A stretch of 64,000 bases of DNA from Caballeronia sp. LZ062 (GCF_031450785.1 NZ_JARTWB010000002.1:930001-994000); one strand, 5' to 3'; numbered from the stretch's first letter, positions 18,914-27,499 are shown. Notes: generated by a model from the sequence alone, not told the origin. Made by a program: numbers and translations.

Positions 18914-19381
18914 TTAACCTTGCTTCGGCTCTTCGCTCTTGCCGAAGAGGCCTGCGAGACCGCCGAGCGAGCCGAGCACGCCCGTCAGGTCGAGCTTGCC
19001 TTCGGGCGGGACTTCGCCGTTGGGCGTCGCGCGATCGACGATATGCGGCAGCACCGCCGCCAGCATGCCCGAGAGCTGATCGCCTGAGACGCCCGCTTTC
19101 TGCGCGAGCGCGCCGACGTTGTCCGCGCCGAGCACGTTGGTGAGCAAGCCCGGGCTGATCGGCTTGTTTTCGCCGTTGCCGATCCACGACGAGACGATAT
19201 CGCCCGCGCCGTTCTGGTGGAAACGCTGGATCAGCCCCATGATGCCGCCGGGCTGGCTGTTCACGAATTCGAGCGCCGCCGCGATCAGCGCGCCCTGGCC
19301 GGATTGGCCGGCTTGACCAGTCTGGCCGGGCTGTTGCGACGAATTGCCGAGGGAAGAGGCGAGGATATCGAGTAGGCTCAT
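18914..19381 (-). CDS. yidB: YidB family protein (DUF937)
   Basis: This 155-residue protein begins MSLLDILASSLGNSSQQPG and then has a Gln/Gly-rich linker (GQTGQAGQSGQG, about 18-29), a helical core with FVNSQPGGIMGLIQRFHQNGAGDIVSSWIG, and the typical end of the family, NVLGADNVGALAQKAGVSGDQLSGMLAAVLPHIVD. The region is predicted soluble and helical. YidB-like proteins are widespread in proteobacteria and their function is unknown. The ATG at 19379-19381 is used; a longer frame upstream overlaps the 3' end of the ComEA-like gene and is Arg-rich. It lies 31 bp after that gene on the same strand, so co-transcription is likely. Confidence 0.85.
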   Translation of the reverse strand: MSLLDILASSLGNSSQQPGQTGQAGQSGQGALIAAALEFVNSQPGGIMGLIQRFHQNGAGDIVSSWIGNGENKPISPGLLTNVLGADNVGALAQKAGVSGDQLSGMLAAVLPHIVDRATPNGEVPPEGKLDLTGVLGSLGGLAGLFGKSEEPKQG

Positions 19382-19412
19382 GGCAGTCTCAGTACTTAAG
19401 GTTGCAAACGGA

Positions 19413-19976
19413 TTACAGGCTGGCGGCCGAGGCGCTCGCCGCCTTGTCTTTCTTTCGCTTCGATTTCGAAGGCTTCGCGTCGCTGGTTGCCGCCGCAGCC
19501 GTGGCGCTCGACTTCTTAGCAGAAGCATTGGTGGAAGCCGAAGCAGCCGCCGCGCCCGGTGCCGGCATGACGGCCGGCGTCTGCGCGGTGGTGGCCGCGG
19601 GCGATGTGGAAGCGGTCGCCGCCGTCGATGACTTGATCGTCGAGTTCGTCGCTGCCGCGCCGTGCGAGGTCGTCGCGGCGGACTTCGATGCTTTGCCGGT
19701 CGGCGGCAGCGACGAGCCGCCGATGGTCAGACCATTTTCTTCGAGCTTGGCCACCGACTTGGTGCCGAGCCCTTTCACGCGATTGGCGAGATCGTCGGCG
19801 TCCTTGAACGGACCGTTCTTCGTGCGTTCGTCGACGATCGCCTTGGACTTTACCGGCCCGAGGCCTTTAACCGAATCGAGCGCGGCTTGATCGGCGGTAT
19901 TGACATCGACGGCGGCGAACGCCGCGCCGATGGACAACGTGAACGCGAGGCACAGCATCAACAGCTTTCTCAGCAT
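19413..19976 (-). CDS. secreted ComEA-like helix-hairpin-helix DNA-binding protein
   Basis: The 187-residue protein has a Sec signal peptide (MLRKLLMLCLAFTLSIGAAFA, cleavage near 21) followed by one ComEA-type (HhH)2 domain at about 23-85: VNTADQAALDSVKGLGPVKSKAIV and RVKGLGTKSVAKLEENGL. ComEA binds incoming DNA in the periplasm during natural transformation. From residue 90 the protein is a low-complexity Ala/Ser/Thr tail ending in a basic patch (KPSKSKRKKDKAA), unlike the short classical ComEA. GGAGTG precedes the ATG at 19974-19976. No other competence gene is adjacent, so the role in DNA uptake is inferred from family only. Confidence 0.85.
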   Translation of the reverse strand: MLRKLLMLCLAFTLSIGAAFAAVDVNTADQAALDSVKGLGPVKSKAIVDERTKNGPFKDADDLANRVKGLGTKSVAKLEENGLTIGGSSLPPTGKASKSAATTSHGAAATNSTIKSSTAATASTSPAATTAQTPAVMPAPGAAAASASTNASAKKSSATAAAATSDAKPSKSKRKKDKAASASAASL

Positions 19977-20344
19977 GACGACACTCCAGGCAGATTAACG
20001 GAACGAAGGAAACGAAGGAAACGAAGGCCGCACGGTCCGGCAAACGGACGATGCCGTTAAGGATAGGACAAATCCGTGTTTCGAACGCGGGCTGTCCGCA
20101 TTGTGCATGAGGGCGGGGAAAGCGCTCCGTCGGCGCACAATCTTTAACGTTGCTTTTCCTGTTACTCACGGGCGAATTGTGCCGGCAAACAGGGTAGTCT
20201 TCGAAAGATTCGTGGTGCCAACTGTAAGCGGGCGAGTGCCAACCATTTCGACGCCGGCGTGCGCCAGTTAGCCGATGGCACGACGTCCGCCAGACGAGAG
20301 ATGTCGGGCTCCGGTCGTCACGATGAACGCACGACGCGCTCCGC
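19977..20344. other. intergenic region (about 370 bp) between the MATE gene and the ComEA-like gene
   Basis: It holds no credible protein frame. It contains the 5' leader of the ComEA-like gene with a triple 9-bp repeat (annotated) and should hold that gene's promoter, which I cannot place with confidence. The 3' end of the MATE gene closes it. No terminator with a U-run is evident for the MATE gene. Confidence 0.55.
20001..20027. repeat. three tandem 9-bp repeats upstream of the ComEA-like gene
   Basis: GAACGAAGG followed by AAACGAAGG twice (20001-20027), with one base difference in the first copy. On the transcribed minus strand it reads as CCTTCGTTT repeats 25-51 bp before the start codon. 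Such short tandem repeats in a leader or promoter can vary in copy number. Confidence 0.8.
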
Positions 20345-21745
20345 TCAATCCGCGTCCACCCTATCGAGATGCCGGACACTCACACGCCGCCAGTAGAGAA
20401 AGAGCCCGACGCCTGCCACGCCGAGGCTCAGCGAATTGGCGATCCAGAATCCTCGCGCGCCTTGCAGCCAGGCGGGCACCGCGCCGCCCACGTCGAAGCC
20501 GAGCATATAGCCGCCGCCGAGCCCGATGCCCCACAGCGCGATGGCATAAATCACGGTAGGCACGAGCGTCACCTTGTACGCGCGCAGAATAAACGCGGTC
20601 GTGATCTGCAGTGCGTCGCAGAGATGATAGAAGACGATGATGAGCACGAGCGGCATTGCAGCGGCGATGACGTTCGCATCGGGCGTATAGGCCGCGATGA
20701 TGTGCGGCCGCGCGGCGAGCAGGATCGCGCCGTACACGAACGCCAGCACGCATGCCATGCCGATGCCGTGCCGCGAGATCGACGCGGCGTCGTCGAAGCG
20801 CCGCGCGCCGAGCGCCTGCGAGACGAGCGTCGACGACGCGATGCCGATGGCGAGCGGCGTCATATACAGCACCGCGCCCAGATTGCCCGCGATCTGATGG
20901 CCCGCGAGCGTCGTCGTGCCGAAACGCGAGATGAAAAGCGCCATGAACGTGTACGACGTCACTTCTATCAGATAGGACAGCCCCATCGGAATGCCGAGCC
21001 GCAGCAGCGCGACTTGCCGCCTGAACGCCGGCCAGGAGAAGCGCGAGAAGATGCCGAATGGCCGGAAGAACTCGAACTTCACGAGCACCGTCATGCCGAC
21101 TGCCGCCGACACCCAGTTGATGAGCGTGCTCGCGAGCGCGCAGCCCGGGCCGCCTAGCGCCGGGACGCCTGCGCCGCCGAAAATGAACCACGTATTGAGC
21201 GGAAACTTGAGGATCAAGCCGCCCACTTGCAGAAACATCACGAGCCGCGGCTTGCCGACCGCGTTGGTCAGCGAACTGTAGACGCGAAACGCGAGGCTCG
21301 CGGGCAGGCCGAACGACAGAATCCGCAGATATTGCACGGTGCGTTCGTGCAGCGCGGGCGGCGCCTTCGCCAGACTGAGCAGTGGTTCGGGAAAGAAGAG
21401 CAGCACGAAGCCGATCACGGTCAAGGCCACCGCGAGCCACAGCGCCTGACGCGTCTCTTCGCCGATCTCGCTCTCGCGTCCCGCGCCGAAAAGCTGTCCG
21501 GCAATCGGCTGAAGCGCCACGAGGATGCCCGTCAGGCCGATGTAAATCGAGATATAGACCGACGAACCGAGACCGAGCGCCGCGAGGTCGGTGGCGGAGA
21601 AGCGGCCGACCATCGCGGTATCGATCACGCCGAACGCGATCACCGCGAGTTGCCCGATCAGCACCGGCCACGCGAGCGCCGCGATCTTGCGCACGTCGCG
21701 CCACATGCCGGTCTTGCCGTTCGGAATCGAGAGCTTAGGGAGCAT
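20345..21745 (-). CDS. MATE-family multidrug efflux transporter (NorM-like)
   Basis: The 466-residue inner-membrane protein has twelve predicted spans in two homologous bundles. The start has KIAALAWPVLIGQLAVIAFGVIDTAMVGRFSATDLAALGLG, typical of the first MATE helix pair. Later motifs are LQPIAGQLFGAGRE and, in the second half, GHQIAGNLGAVLYMTPLAIGIASSTLVSQALGARR, the mirror of the first. Relatives export cationic drugs and dyes with Na or H antiport. Its ATG at 21743-21745 lies inside the end of the upstream glycosyltransferase gene, overlapping 11 bases, so the two are likely translationally coupled. Confidence 0.92.
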   Translation of the reverse strand: MLPKLSIPNGKTGMWRDVRKIAALAWPVLIGQLAVIAFGVIDTAMVGRFSATDLAALGLGSSVYISIYIGLTGILVALQPIAGQLFGAGRESEIGEETRQALWLAVALTVIGFVLLFFPEPLLSLAKAPPALHERTVQYLRILSFGLPASLAFRVYSSLTNAVGKPRLVMFLQVGGLILKFPLNTWFIFGGAGVPALGGPGCALASTLINWVSAAVGMTVLVKFEFFRPFGIFSRFSWPAFRRQVALLRLGIPMGLSYLIEVTSYTFMALFISRFGTTTLAGHQIAGNLGAVLYMTPLAIGIASSTLVSQALGARRFDDAASISRHGIGMACVLAFVYGAILLAARPHIIAAYTPDANVIAAAMPLVLIIVFYHLCDALQITTAFILRAYKVTLVPTVIYAIALWGIGLGGGYMLGFDVGGAVPAWLQGARGFWIANSLSLGVAGVGLFLYWRRVSVRHLDRVDAD

Positions 21746-23513
21746 GGTTCTGAGGCGTCCGACGCAGGGTGCGCGGGCGCAACGGCTTCTTCACCGACGG
21801 CGCGGGGCGCTGGATACGCACGTAGAGGCGGAAGCGTTCGTCGCGGTCGGCGACGCGGCGGCCTTCCCACACGAGCTTCCACTGGAACGTGGAAATGGAT
21901 GGCGGATCACCGTAATCGGCGCGATCCTGGCGCAGGATCACATCGCAATCTTCGTCGAACGCGAAATGCATGCCGCCGAAATAGGCGAAGGTCGCGATTT
22001 GTGCATCGCCGAGGCGCACCGGCGAAATGCAGGTGTAGTCGGGTGGAAGATGATCGGCGATCTGCTCCGCGACGTCGCGATACGTGCGGCTGTAGTTGAC
22101 CACCGGCAACCACAAGGTCATGAGCAGCACCCACATGAGCGTGGTTCCCCCGCTCGACAACACGACGCTGCGCCATAGCACCTTCGGATGGCGCGCCAGC
22201 CGCCAGCGCGCGAGCAGGAACCAGCAGACCGTCACGGCCACCGCGCACAAGAAGGAAATGAGCTTGAACTCGGGGTGAAACCCCGGCACGAGACGCGCGA
22301 GGTTGCGCGCCATCGGCGCCGGAAAGCCGATGATGCCCGCCGTCCACACGAGCCACACGAGCGAGCCGATGATCGTGAAGCTGAGCATGGCGAACCAGTC
22401 GATGGCGTTGATCGCGCCGCGTTTGAGCGTCGGCAACGCGAACGTCGCGAGCACGGAAAGCGGCGGCAGGAGCAGCAGGAAGAGGCGGTTGGTCTCGTGC
22501 GCCTGGAGCACGACGAGCACAAGCAGCGGCCCGATGATCGACAAAGGCACCGCCACGTGCGGCGAGCGGCGCATGCCGCCCCAGCTCACGAACGCCCAGA
22601 TCGCGAGCGGCCATGCGGGCCATGTGAAGAGCGGCAGGTTCTTCATCGCGTAGCCGAATACGATCGATGGCGGCCCGGTGAACGTGTAGAAACTCGTGCG
22701 CCACCATTGCCGCAGCCACCACTCTCCGTCGTCCGGAAAGAAGTGCAGCGCCGGCCACACCCAGGCAGCGATGAGCACGACCGCGACCGGCAGGCCGTAG
22801 ATCAGGAGCGGCACGGCGCGAACTTGCCGCACGATGATCGTCATGGCGAGCGTGCAGAGCAGCAGCGCGAATACGAGCACCGGCGAACTCGACAGCCCGA
22901 CGACGCCGATTGCCGCGCCCCACACGAGCGCGCCGTTGACCGGCTTGTCGAGGCTGCGCACGAGGCCGTAAATGAGCATGGCCGTGCCGGCGAACTGCGC
23001 GAGCTGCGGCGTGGTTTCGTGCCCGCGCTCGGCGAGTCCAAAGCACGCGAGCAGGATCAGGAGCGCGCCGTCGGCGAGCGCGCGGCCGTAGTCGCGCGGT
23101 TCGGGCTCGCCGCCGAACGCATATTTGAACGGCTGCGCTTCGTCGCGACGGCCAAGTAAATACGCCGAATACCAGACGAACGCGCACGCGATACAGAAGA
23201 GCAGGCCCGTCACGACGCGCGAGGCGTTGCTCGCATCGACCCACGGGCTGAGAAGCCGAATGAACGTTGCGCCGAGCCAGTACATCAGCGGTCCGTCGGC
23301 GGTCGGGGCTTTGCCTAGCAGATTCGGCAGCAACCAGTCGCGGGCGTCGCCGTTGGCCATCGTCCACATCACGCCGAAGCCCGCGGCGTCTTCGTTCTTC
23401 CACGGATCGCGGCCGAAAAGACCGAACGACGCATACGTGATGCAAATGGCGAGCAGCAGCCAGCGCGGCAGGGCGCTGGTGGCGGAGGCGGTCAGACGAA
23501 CGACAGATCGCAT
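21735..23513 (-). CDS. ArnT-like membrane glycosyltransferase (GT-C fold, PMT family)
   Basis: This 592-residue integral membrane protein has about twelve hydrophobic segments and an early periplasmic loop with FGLFGRDPWKNEDAAGFGVMW (near residues 29-49). That loop holds the acidic residues that GT-C enzymes use for catalysis. The soluble C-terminal domain (from about 480) includes DLLPPDYTCIS-like and FDEDCDVILRQDRADYG segments. The family transfers a sugar from a polyprenyl-phosphate donor to lipid A, protein or another acceptor; neither can be named here. The ATG at 23511-23513 is preferred over an upstream frame lacking hydrophobic signal. It overlaps the MATE gene downstream. Confidence 0.85.
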   Translation of the reverse strand: MRSVVRLTASATSALPRWLLLAICITYASFGLFGRDPWKNEDAAGFGVMWTMANGDARDWLLPNLLGKAPTADGPLMYWLGATFIRLLSPWVDASNASRVVTGLLFCIACAFVWYSAYLLGRRDEAQPFKYAFGGEPEPRDYGRALADGALLILLACFGLAERGHETTPQLAQFAGTAMLIYGLVRSLDKPVNGALVWGAAIGVVGLSSSPVLVFALLLCTLAMTIIVRQVRAVPLLIYGLPVAVVLIAAWVWPALHFFPDDGEWWLRQWWRTSFYTFTGPPSIVFGYAMKNLPLFTWPAWPLAIWAFVSWGGMRRSPHVAVPLSIIGPLLVLVVLQAHETNRLFLLLLPPLSVLATFALPTLKRGAINAIDWFAMLSFTIIGSLVWLVWTAGIIGFPAPMARNLARLVPGFHPEFKLISFLCAVAVTVCWFLLARWRLARHPKVLWRSVVLSSGGTTLMWVLLMTLWLPVVNYSRTYRDVAEQIADHLPPDYTCISPVRLGDAQIATFAYFGGMHFAFDEDCDVILRQDRADYGDPPSISTFQWKLVWEGRRVADRDERFRLYVRIQRPAPSVKKPLRPRTLRRTPQNHAP

Positions 23514-23696
23514 GCGAGAAGGCTTGATGGTGAGACGGGCCGCCAGGACGTGCGCCGAAAGCGCGGCGGGGCCGGAGCATCCGGCATTGTAGTCGGGTGG
23601 CGGCGCGCGTAGCGTCTTGGCGCCCGCGCATGTAACGTTGCGCAACACCGCTACCGGTTTCAGCAGACCCGAGAGGGGAGCGTTTGCCGCAGTGAC

Positions 23697-23725
23697 AAAA
23701 AAGGGCAGCCAAAGCTGCCCTTTTT
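23697..23725. terminator. bidirectional intrinsic terminator after rpmE2
   Basis: AAGGGCAGC (23701-23709) pairs perfectly with GCTGCCCTT (23714-23722) around a four-base loop, with an A-run before and a T-run after. On the minus strand it lies 20 bp past the rpmE2 stop and would separate rpmE2 from the downstream glycosyltransferase. Confidence 0.92.
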
Positions 23726-23744
23726 GCTAAACCTGAAGCCCGAC

Positions 23745-23999
23745 TTACTTCTTGGTGGAGAAGCGCGCGAACTTGTTGTTGAACTTCTCGACGCGGCCGG
23801 CCGTGTCCATGATCTTCTGCTGGCCGGTGTAGAACGGGTGCGATTCCGACGACACTTCGATCTTCGCGAGCGGGTAGGTCTTGCCGTTGTACTCGGCGGT
23901 TTCGCGCGTCTGGATGGTCGAGCGGGTCAAGAACTTGAAGTCGTTCGACATGTCGACGAACAGGACTTCGCGGTAATCCGGGTGAATGCCTTCTTTCAT
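23745..23999 (-). CDS. rpmE2: 50S ribosomal protein L31 type B
   Basis: An 84-residue ribosomal protein of the large subunit. It is the zinc-free B type: the CxxC pairs of type A L31 are absent, and the sequence has the typical [47 protein letters not shown]. Type B paralogs commonly replace zinc-containing L31 under zinc limitation, though in many Burkholderiales this is the main form. It follows the MtfA-like gene and rho on the same strand, the usual rho-rpmE linkage. Confidence 0.97.
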   Translation of the reverse strand: MKEGIHPDYREVLFVDMSNDFKFLTRSTIQTRETAEYNGKTYPLAKIEVSSESHPFYTGQQKIMDTAGRVEKFNNKFARFSTKK

Positions 24000-24140
24000 G
24001 ATCTTTCCTGGTATCTGGCGGTAGCCAACCCGCTACACCGCTTCACGGTGGCTTTCGCGAGTCACTTGCCTGTGGTCGAAAAACGAAGATTATGCCAGAA
24101 AATCAGACGGTTGATACTTTTTTGACTGTGTTCTGGCGAT

Positions 24141-24968
24141 TCAACCGGCCAGCGGGCCGACGTTCGCCGGGTCCTGGCGGTAGTAACGCGCGAGCAGCCG
24201 GTACAACTCGGGGTACTCGGCCTCGAACGCCTGCGGCGTGACGAAGAGCGCCTCGCTGCACACCGCGAAGAACTCGGACGGGTGATCCGCCGCATACGGA
24301 TCGATCAGCGATTCCCGCTCGAAACGGCTCCAGCGGCGCTTCGGCACGGCATCGACGCGCGCGCAGAACTGGTCGTAGGCGTTGTCGAACACGTCGGACC
24401 AGGCGGTGTTGTCGAGGGGCGCGTGCCAGCGTCGAAAGAGCGGCGGATGCCCGTCCGCTTCGCCGTTCACCATGTCGATCTTGTGCGCGAACTCGTGGAT
24501 TACGACGTTGTACGCGTCGGAACCGTCCGCCATCTGCGCGTCCTCCCACGAGAGCACGACCGGACCGCCTTCCCACGCCTCGCCGCTCGCGTCGTGCTCG
24601 ATTTCGTGCACCACGCCGGCCTCGTCCTCCACGGTCTTTCTGATCACGAACTCGCCCGGATAGACGATCACGCCGACCCAGCCGTCGTACAGCTCGAGGC
24701 TCAGATTGAGCACCGGCAGGCACGCCTGCGCGGCAATCGCGACGATCATCTCGTCGGTCAGTTCCAACTCGTGCGCGGTGGAAAACGACTTCTGCGCGAT
24801 GAAGAGGCTCGTCAGTTCGCGCAGTCGCTCGCGGTCGGGCGTGCTCAGATGGCCGAAGAACGGGAAGGCGTCGAGCGTGCGCTGCCAGAGAGCGTCGTCG
24901 ATGGCGTACTTGCGCAGCGCGCGTTCGCGGCGTTGCGCGCCGAACCAGCGGGTGAAAAGGTTGGGCAT
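24141..24968 (-). CDS. mtfA: MtfA-like zinc metallopeptidase (M90 family)
   Basis: The 275-residue cytosolic protein carries the zinc motif HEFAHKID with His158, Glu159 and His162 in HExxH arrangement, followed by NGEADGHPPLF, and downstream SEFFAVCSEALF containing the third-ligand Glu region, as in E. coli MtfA. E. coli MtfA binds the glucose regulator Mlc and acts as an aminopeptidase; Mlc itself is not expected in this group, so the partner may differ. The start at 24966-24968 (MPNLFTRWFG) gives the usual family N-terminus. It lies between rho and rpmE2 on the same strand, with a terminator after rho. Confidence 0.88.
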   Translation of the reverse strand: MPNLFTRWFGAQRRERALRKYAIDDALWQRTLDAFPFFGHLSTPDRERLRELTSLFIAQKSFSTAHELELTDEMIVAIAAQACLPVLNLSLELYDGWVGVIVYPGEFVIRKTVEDEAGVVHEIEHDASGEAWEGGPVVLSWEDAQMADGSDAYNVVIHEFAHKIDMVNGEADGHPPLFRRWHAPLDNTAWSDVFDNAYDQFCARVDAVPKRRWSRFERESLIDPYAADHPSEFFAVCSEALFVTPQAFEAEYPELYRLLARYYRQDPANVGPLAG

Positions 24969-25061
24969 CGGTCGGTCGAGTGGTGCGCGCGATCGCGCAG
25001 GAACAGACCGGATTGTACGGATGCGCGCGGCCGGCATCTTGACCACGCCCGAGGAGCCGAT

Positions 25062-25092
25062 AAAAAAACCGCCTGACGATGCAGGCGGTTTT
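25062..25092 (-). terminator. intrinsic terminator of rho
   Basis: On the minus strand AAAACCGCCTG (25092-25082) pairs with CAGGCGGTTTT (25075-25065), followed by further U to 25062. It lies about 28 bp past the rho stop. On the plus strand the A-run and T-run are reversed, so it could also work there. Confidence 0.93.
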
Positions 25093-25119
25093 ATGGGAAG
25101 CGCGAAGCGAGACGGAGGA

Positions 25120-26385
25120 TCAGCCTCCGCCGCGACGCATCAGGTCGAAGAACTCGGAGTTGCTCTTCGTCTGACGGATCTTGTCGAGCAGGAATTCCAT
25201 CGCTTCGACTTCGTCCATGTCGTGAATGAACTTGCGCAGCACCCAGACCTTTTGCAGCAGGTCCGGCTTGATGAGCAGTTCTTCGCGGCGCGTGCCCGAC
25301 TTGTTCAGATTGATCGACGGATACACGCGCTTTTCCGCGAGACGGCGCTCGAGGTGCACTTCCATGTTGCCGGTGCCCTTGAACTCTTCGTAGATCACGT
25401 CGTCCATGCGGCTGCCGGTTTCGATCAGCGCGGTGCCGATGATGGTGAGCGAGCCGCCTTCTTCGATATTGCGTGCCGCGCCGAAGAAACGCTTCGGGCG
25501 CTGCAGCGCGTTGGCATCGACACCGCCCGTCAGCACCTTGCCCGATGCCGGCACGACCGTGTTGTAGGCGCGGGCGAGACGCGTGATGGAGTCGAGCAGA
25601 ATCACGACGTCATGCTTCATTTCGACGAGACGCTTCGCCTTCTCGATGACCATTTCGGCCACTTGCACGTGACGCGCGGCGGGTTCGTCGAAGGTCGAGG
25701 CGATCACTTCGCCCGCGACCGAACGCTGCATTTCGGTGACTTCCTCGGGACGCTCGTCGATCAGGAGCACGAACAGCACGACGTCCGGATGATTCGCCTT
25801 CACTGCATGGGCGATGTGCTGAAGCATCACGGTCTTGCCGGACTTCGGCGATGCGACGAGCAGCCCGCGCTGACCCTTGCCGATAGGCGCGATCATGTCG
25901 ATGATGCGGCCCGTCACGTTTTCCTCGCCGCGCATTTCGCGTTCGAGCGGCAGCGGCTTATTCGGATGCAGCGGCGTGAGGTTCTCGAACATGATCTTGT
26001 GTTTCGAGGCCTCGGGCGGCTGCCCGTTGACTTTGTCGACCTTCACCAGCGCGAAATAGCGCTCGCCGTCTTTCGGCGTGCGCACTTCGCCTTCGATGGT
26101 GTCGCCGGTATGCAGATTGAAACGGCGAATCTGCGACGGGCTGATATAGATATCGTCCGTACTCGCGAGATACGAAGTCTCGGGCGAGCGCAGAAACCCG
26201 AAGCCGTCGGGCAGCACTTCGAGCGTGCCGTCGCCGAAAATCGTGTCGCCAGCCTTGGCGCGCTTTTTAAGAATCGCGAACATCAATTCCTGCTTGCGCA
26301 GGCGGTTCGCGTTTTCGATCTCCAGGCCATTGGCCATCTCGATCAGTGCAGACACGTGCTGAGACTTGAGCTCGGATAAATGCAT
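25120..26385 (-). CDS. rho: transcription termination factor Rho
   Basis: A 421-residue RNA-dependent helicase that ends transcription at C-rich unstructured sites. The N-terminal [25 protein letters not shown] (Rho-N) is followed by the cold-shock-like RNA-binding domain ([18 protein letters not shown], about 50-65). The ATPase core comes next, with Walker A SPKSGKTV near 180, [15 protein letters not shown] and the secondary RNA site around the conserved [20 protein letters not shown]. The ATG at 26383-26385 gives the standard length. Its leader has duplicated pyrimidine-rich repeats that may serve auto-regulation, and a long palindrome lies further upstream. Confidence 0.98.
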   Translation of the reverse strand: MHLSELKSQHVSALIEMANGLEIENANRLRKQELMFAILKKRAKAGDTIFGDGTLEVLPDGFGFLRSPETSYLASTDDIYISPSQIRRFNLHTGDTIEGEVRTPKDGERYFALVKVDKVNGQPPEASKHKIMFENLTPLHPNKPLPLEREMRGEENVTGRIIDMIAPIGKGQRGLLVASPKSGKTVMLQHIAHAVKANHPDVVLFVLLIDERPEEVTEMQRSVAGEVIASTFDEPAARHVQVAEMVIEKAKRLVEMKHDVVILLDSITRLARAYNTVVPASGKVLTGGVDANALQRPKRFFGAARNIEEGGSLTIIGTALIETGSRMDDVIYEEFKGTGNMEVHLERRLAEKRVYPSINLNKSGTRREELLIKPDLLQKVWVLRKFIHDMDEVEAMEFLLDKIRQTKSNSEFFDLMRRGGG

Positions 26386-26400
26386 ACGGATTTCCCGCCG

Positions 26401-26440
26401 GGGAGAAGAGGTGCGACAGAAAGATATGGGAGAAGAGGTG
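26401..26440 (-). promoter_or_regulatory. duplicated C/U-rich 13-mer in the rho leader, candidate rut site
   Basis: The 13-mer CACCTCTTCTCCC (minus strand) occurs exactly twice, at 26428-26440 and 26401-26413, with period 27. Both copies lie in the leader, 16-55 bases before the rho start codon. The stretch is C-rich, G-poor RNA, the kind of sequence Rho loads on, and Rho is known to limit its own synthesis in E. coli by leader attenuation. Confidence 0.5.
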
Positions 26441-26482
26441 AGCGGAACCGCTCTAGGACTTAATACTTCTTGAAGTCTTGTG

Positions 26483-26488
26483 ATTCTA
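26483..26488 (-). promoter_or_regulatory. extended -10 promoter element of rho
   Basis: On the minus strand TGCTAGAAT places an extended -10 (TGn before TAGAAT) at 26483-26488. Transcription would start near 26476, giving a leader of about 90 bases that contains the duplicated pyrimidine-rich motif. No good -35 is seen, which the extended -10 may compensate. Confidence 0.5.
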
Positions 26489-26539
26489 GCATAGCACACG
26501 CCGCACGGGCCTCGGATAGGCCGGGGACGGGGCTTTTCG

Positions 26540-26567
26540 GCCGATGTTGTCGTGCGACAACATCGGC
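26540..26567. promoter_or_regulatory. 28-bp palindrome between trxA and rho
   Basis: GCCGATGTTGTCG (26540-26552) and CGACAACATCGGC (26555-26567) are perfect 13-bp inverted repeats separated by two bases. It sits upstream of the likely rho promoter and 80 bp past the trxA stop. No U-run follows on either strand, so it looks more like an operator or a cruciform than a terminator, although RNA from trxA would fold here. Confidence 0.6.
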
Positions 26568-26646
26568 TCACGCGCTTTTCATTCGTATTGCGTGAAGGCG
26601 CGCGCGAAGCGGACGCCGATGAGGCCGACGCCCGCCTGTGGTGCAG

Positions 26647-26973
26647 TTACAGGTTGCTGTCGAGAAACGCGGTGAGTTGCGACTTCGACAAGGCGCCGAC
26701 CTTCTGCGCCGCGACCGCGCCGTTCTTGAAGAGAATCAGCGTGGGAATGCCGCGCACGCCGAACTTGACCGGCGTGGACTGGTGTTCGTCCACATTGATC
26801 TTCGCGATCTGCAGGCGATCGCCGTAATCCTTCGCGACTTCGTCGAGGATCGGGGCAATCATCTTGCACGGACCGCACCATTCGGCCCAGAAGTCGAGCA
26901 GGACAGGTTTATCCGACTTGACGACGTCTTGTTCGAAAGAAGCGTCGCTGATGTGCTTGATTGATTCGCTCAT
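26647..26973 (-). CDS. trxA: thioredoxin 1
   Basis: A 108-residue thioredoxin with active site WCGPC (Cys33 and Cys36), the buried Asp in LLDFWAEW and the conserved cis-proline in RGIPTLILF. It reduces disulfides in ribonucleotide reductase, peroxiredoxins and many cytosolic proteins, being re-reduced by thioredoxin reductase. AGAGGT nine bases before the ATG at 26971-26973 supports this start over a longer upstream frame. It stands 261 bp upstream of rho on the same strand, a linkage conserved in many proteobacteria. Confidence 0.97.
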   Translation of the reverse strand: MSESIKHISDASFEQDVVKSDKPVLLDFWAEWCGPCKMIAPILDEVAKDYGDRLQIAKINVDEHQSTPVKFGVRGIPTLILFKNGAVAAQKVGALSKSQLTAFLDSNL

Positions 26974-27257
26974 TGTCTGAATACCTCTATTGATTCGAGG
27001 CCCGCGTTTGAATGCTCGCCACGATACACCAAAACTGGAAAGGATTTCGCCGCTTAACTTGCCGCTCGAAGGTCCGCCGCCGCGCGCCGGTTCGGGCATG
27101 AGCACGCACGGTCACGGCTAAGTCACATGCCATCTTAGCCTACTTTGCTATCCGTTGCCCGTGCCCGATAGCAGCGATCTGAGGGCGAAAGTACGAAGCG
27201 CAAGTGCACCGCGAGCGTGCTTCGTTGCGAGCCTTCCGGGCGGCGCACCCTGCGTGA

Positions 27258-27263
27258 TACAAT
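27258..27263 (+). promoter_or_regulatory. -10 element of the SRP RNA gene
   Basis: TGATACAAT places an extended -10 with TACAAT at 27258-27263, six bases before the mature 5' end proposed at 27269. A weak -35-like TTCCGG at 27234-27239 lies 18 bp upstream. Confidence 0.6.
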
Positions 27264-27268
27264 TCGTC

Positions 27269-27368
27269 GTGACGGGCCTCCTCGCATGGTGGCGCGGTCA
27301 ACCTGGTCAGGTCGGGAACGAAGCAGCCACAGCCGCTTTCCACCAGTGCCGAGGGTCGGGCTCGTCAC
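27269..27368 (+). ncRNA. ffs: signal recognition particle RNA (4.5S RNA)
   Basis: The central conserved domain of bacterial 4.5S RNA is clear: GGTCAACCTGGTCAGGTC followed by GGGAACGAAGCAGCCA, which includes the Ffh-binding internal loops and the GGAA-type tetraloop region. The ends GTGACG (27269-27274) and CGTCAC (27363-27368) pair to close the rod, giving about 100 nucleotides. It binds Ffh to target membrane proteins co-translationally. Position directly upstream of dnaX is typical. Exact ends are estimated from pairing. A T-rich stretch follows and may end transcription. Confidence 0.93.
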
Positions 27369-27499
27369 CTTCCGCTTTTCTGTTTGTCTTCTTCCTCCAG
27401 CATTTCCCCCGTTATTTCCTGTTATTTTCGGTGCGGCGACAGCCTCGCTGAACGCTTGCCGCGTACCGCTCTCGCGCGTTTGCCACAAGTCGTTGCTGA

